NCBI GenBank assembly: GCA_964577175.1
Contig: CAZNYC010000174.1
Coordinates: 1-7,109, forward strand
From: BS750m-G62 sp964577175
GTDB lineage: Bacteria > Planctomycetota > Phycisphaerae > FEN-1346
Length of the DNA: 7,109 nucleotides
Direction: 5' to 3'
The position numbers and the translations under genes are program-made. Positions 6,304 through 7,109 of this stretch are shown piece after piece. How positions within the stretch are numbered: the first letter of the stretch is position 1; each line of letters begins with the position of its first letter. The notes beneath the pieces are model-generated. The model did not search any database. It was not told the DNA's origin and was given only the letters and a program-made list of their open reading frames with translations.

Positions 6304-6490
6304 GGGCGGTTCCGAACGGACACGGTCGGCGCGGCGGCACGCCGCGACCGGCGCAGCCGGGGTCCCCCGAACGGTTTCGGTCACTGGGAGTTACATCGGC
6401 CCCGCGCGGGAAAGGTCTTCAGCAAAAGCGGGGGGTTCGCGGTTTATCGGACGTGGGGAGAAACGGGGGGGCGCGGCGGGTCTCCATCCC
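6304..6490. other. Leader region without a recognisable gene or promoter
   Basis: Together with the adjoining hairpin cluster this forms a 313-bp gap between glyQS and the SPOR lipoprotein gene. It contains G runs (6430-6435, 6465-6471), a short GC palindrome near 6403-6412 and a small CCGAA/TTCGG hairpin near 6367-6380. The minus strand has a few AT-richer patches (around 6401-6452) where a promoter for the lipoprotein gene could lie, but no -35/-10 pair with acceptable spacing is visible. The possible 74-residue frame across 6391-6615 runs through hairpins and is not convincing. Confidence 0.5.
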
Positions 6491-6608
6491 GCGCGGTGGC
6501 CCTCCCGGGCCACCGCGCCGAAGCGCTGTGCGCGGTGCCCTGTCTTGGGCACCGCGCGGCGGGCAAGACTGCCCGCCGCGCTCATCACATGGCCACGCAA
6601 GCGTGGCC
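6491..6608. repeat. Cluster of four strong hairpins downstream of glyQS
   Basis: Four inverted repeats are packed into 118 bp. A (6491-6518): perfect 12-bp stem GCGCGGTGGCCC, loop TCCC. B (6530-6557): perfect 11-bp stem GCGCGGTGCCC, loop TGTCTT. C (6554-6581): perfect 11-bp stem GCGCGGCGGGC, loop AAGACT. D (6591-6608): GGCCACG stem with CAAG loop, which reads CTTG on the transcribed strand. A, B and C are each exactly 28 nt with GCGC ends. B and C share their terminal GCGC (6554-6557), so they cannot both fold fully at once. D begins 9 nt after the glyQS stop and may protect or define the 3' end of its mRNA. No T tract follows any of them, so classic intrinsic termination is not supported. 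The cluster looks like a mosaic of REP-type palindromes. Confidence 0.8.
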
Positions 6609-6616
6609 CTGCCATC

Positions 6617-7109
6617 CTACGCTCCGCCCAGGCGGTCCGTCAGCCACGCCACCAGGCCGTCCGAGGGCACGCGGACCTGCTCCATCGAGTCGCGGTCGCG
6701 GACCGTCACGGTGCCGTCCTCGGCCGTCTGCCCGTCCACGGTCACGCAGAACGGCGTGCCGGCCTCATCCTGGCGGCGGTAGCGTCGGCCGACGGCCCCC
6801 TTCTCGTCGTAGAACGCGGTCATCTGCTCGCGGCAGGCCTCGTACAGGCCGCGGGCCTGCTCGGGCATCCCGTCCTTCTTCACGAGCGGAAAGACCGCCA
6901 CCTTCACCGGCGCCAGGCGCGGATGCAGCCGCAGCACCGTCCGCTGCTGCGGGTTGCCCTTTTCGTCCGGGGCCTCGTCCTCGTCGTACGCCTCGCAGAG
7001 CAGCGCCAGGGCGGCCCGGTCCACACCGCCGGACGGCTCGATGACGTACGGGATGAAACGGTACGGCATGCCGGATTTCGCCTCGGCGGCGGCCTGTTTG
7101 GCGGCCTTC
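6617..7109 (-). CDS. glyQS: Glycyl-tRNA synthetase, single-chain type, C-terminal part (partial)
   Basis: The enzyme charges tRNA-Gly with glycine in the cytoplasm. Only the last 163 residues are visible; the frame stays open to the right edge, so the catalytic N-terminus lies outside the window. The segment YVIEPSGGVDRAALALL is class II motif 3 with its conserved arginine, here in the GVDR form of glycine enzymes. It is followed by the anticodon-binding domain: LRLHPRLAPVKVAVFPLVKK, then GAVGRRYRRQDEAGTPFCVT, then TVTVRDRDSMEQVRVP, all hallmark blocks of the homodimeric (eukaryote/archaeal-like) bacterial GlyRS rather than the alpha2beta2 type. A methionine at 7067-7069 is internal, since motif residues and an in-frame Lys/Ala-rich stretch continue upstream of it. 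The stop is TAG at 6617-6619, followed by a hairpin cluster that separates it from the next gene. Identification is firm. Confidence 0.96.
   Translation of the reverse strand, partial: KAAKQAAAEAKSGMPYRFIPYVIEPSGGVDRAALALLCEAYDEDEAPDEKGNPQQRTVLRLHPRLAPVKVAVFPLVKKDGMPEQARGLYEACREQMTAFYDEKGAVGRRYRRQDEAGTPFCVTVDGQTAEDGTVTVRDRDSMEQVRVPSDGLVAWLTDRLGGA

Noticed and set aside
6304..6384. GTG start adding 27 residues to the SPOR lipoprotein
   Set aside because: It would bury the lipoprotein signal peptide behind a charged segment, and no Shine-Dalgarno precedes it.
6385..6460. Promoter for the SPOR lipoprotein gene
   Set aside because: A TTGCTG and a TGTAAC are present on the minus strand, but the spacing is about 24 nt and no better pair is visible.
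6491..6608. CRISPR-like array
   Set aside because: The palindromes differ in sequence, adjoin or overlap one another, and lack regular unique spacers; no cas genes are nearby.
6391..6615. A 74-codon minus-strand frame after glyQS
   Set aside because: It runs straight through the four hairpins, has Arg/Ala/Pro-biased composition and no homology that I recognise.

Overview
This GC-rich bacterial window carries all of its genes on the minus strand, so transcription runs from the right end to the left. The single-chain glycyl-tRNA synthetase, the large tetratricopeptide-repeat (TPR) proteins, a SPOR-domain lipoprotein and hairpin-forming repeats in every sizeable gap suggest a Planctomycetota-type genome. 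That placement is an inference from general resemblance and was not tested.

Layout in transcription order: (1) 7109-6617, the C-terminal part of glycyl-tRNA synthetase (glyQS), whose N-terminus lies outside the window. (2) 6616-6304, a gene-free gap holding four strong hairpins (6491-6608) and then a leader with no convincing promoter. (3) 6303-5494, a lipoprotein with TPRs and a C-terminal SPOR domain. (4) 5493-5360, a gap almost filled by a 77-bp inverted repeat. (5) 5359-4343 and 4346-2700, two TPR proteins joined by an ATGA overlap and so probably translationally coupled. (6) 2697-2649, a hairpin directly abutting a near-consensus sigma70-type promoter. (7) 2565-700, a TrkH/KtrB-type potassium translocation subunit with an extra N-terminal membrane domain. 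(8) 699-552, a gap with a REP/BIME-like double hairpin. (9) 551-1, TrkA/KtrA, the NAD-binding gating subunit of the same potassium system, cut by the left edge.

Functionally the window has three blocks: translation (glyQS), an envelope/TPR block of unknown function (SPOR lipoprotein plus two TPR proteins), and a potassium-uptake pair (trkH-trkA) that appears to have its own promoter. The genes are mostly recognisable families. The less ordinary content is between them: three intergenic regions carry unrelated inverted-repeat elements, two of which show base changes that preserve pairing. The voltage-sensor-like N-terminal module of the potassium channel subunit also deserves a second look. 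I see no tRNA, rRNA, CRISPR array, transposase or phage gene.
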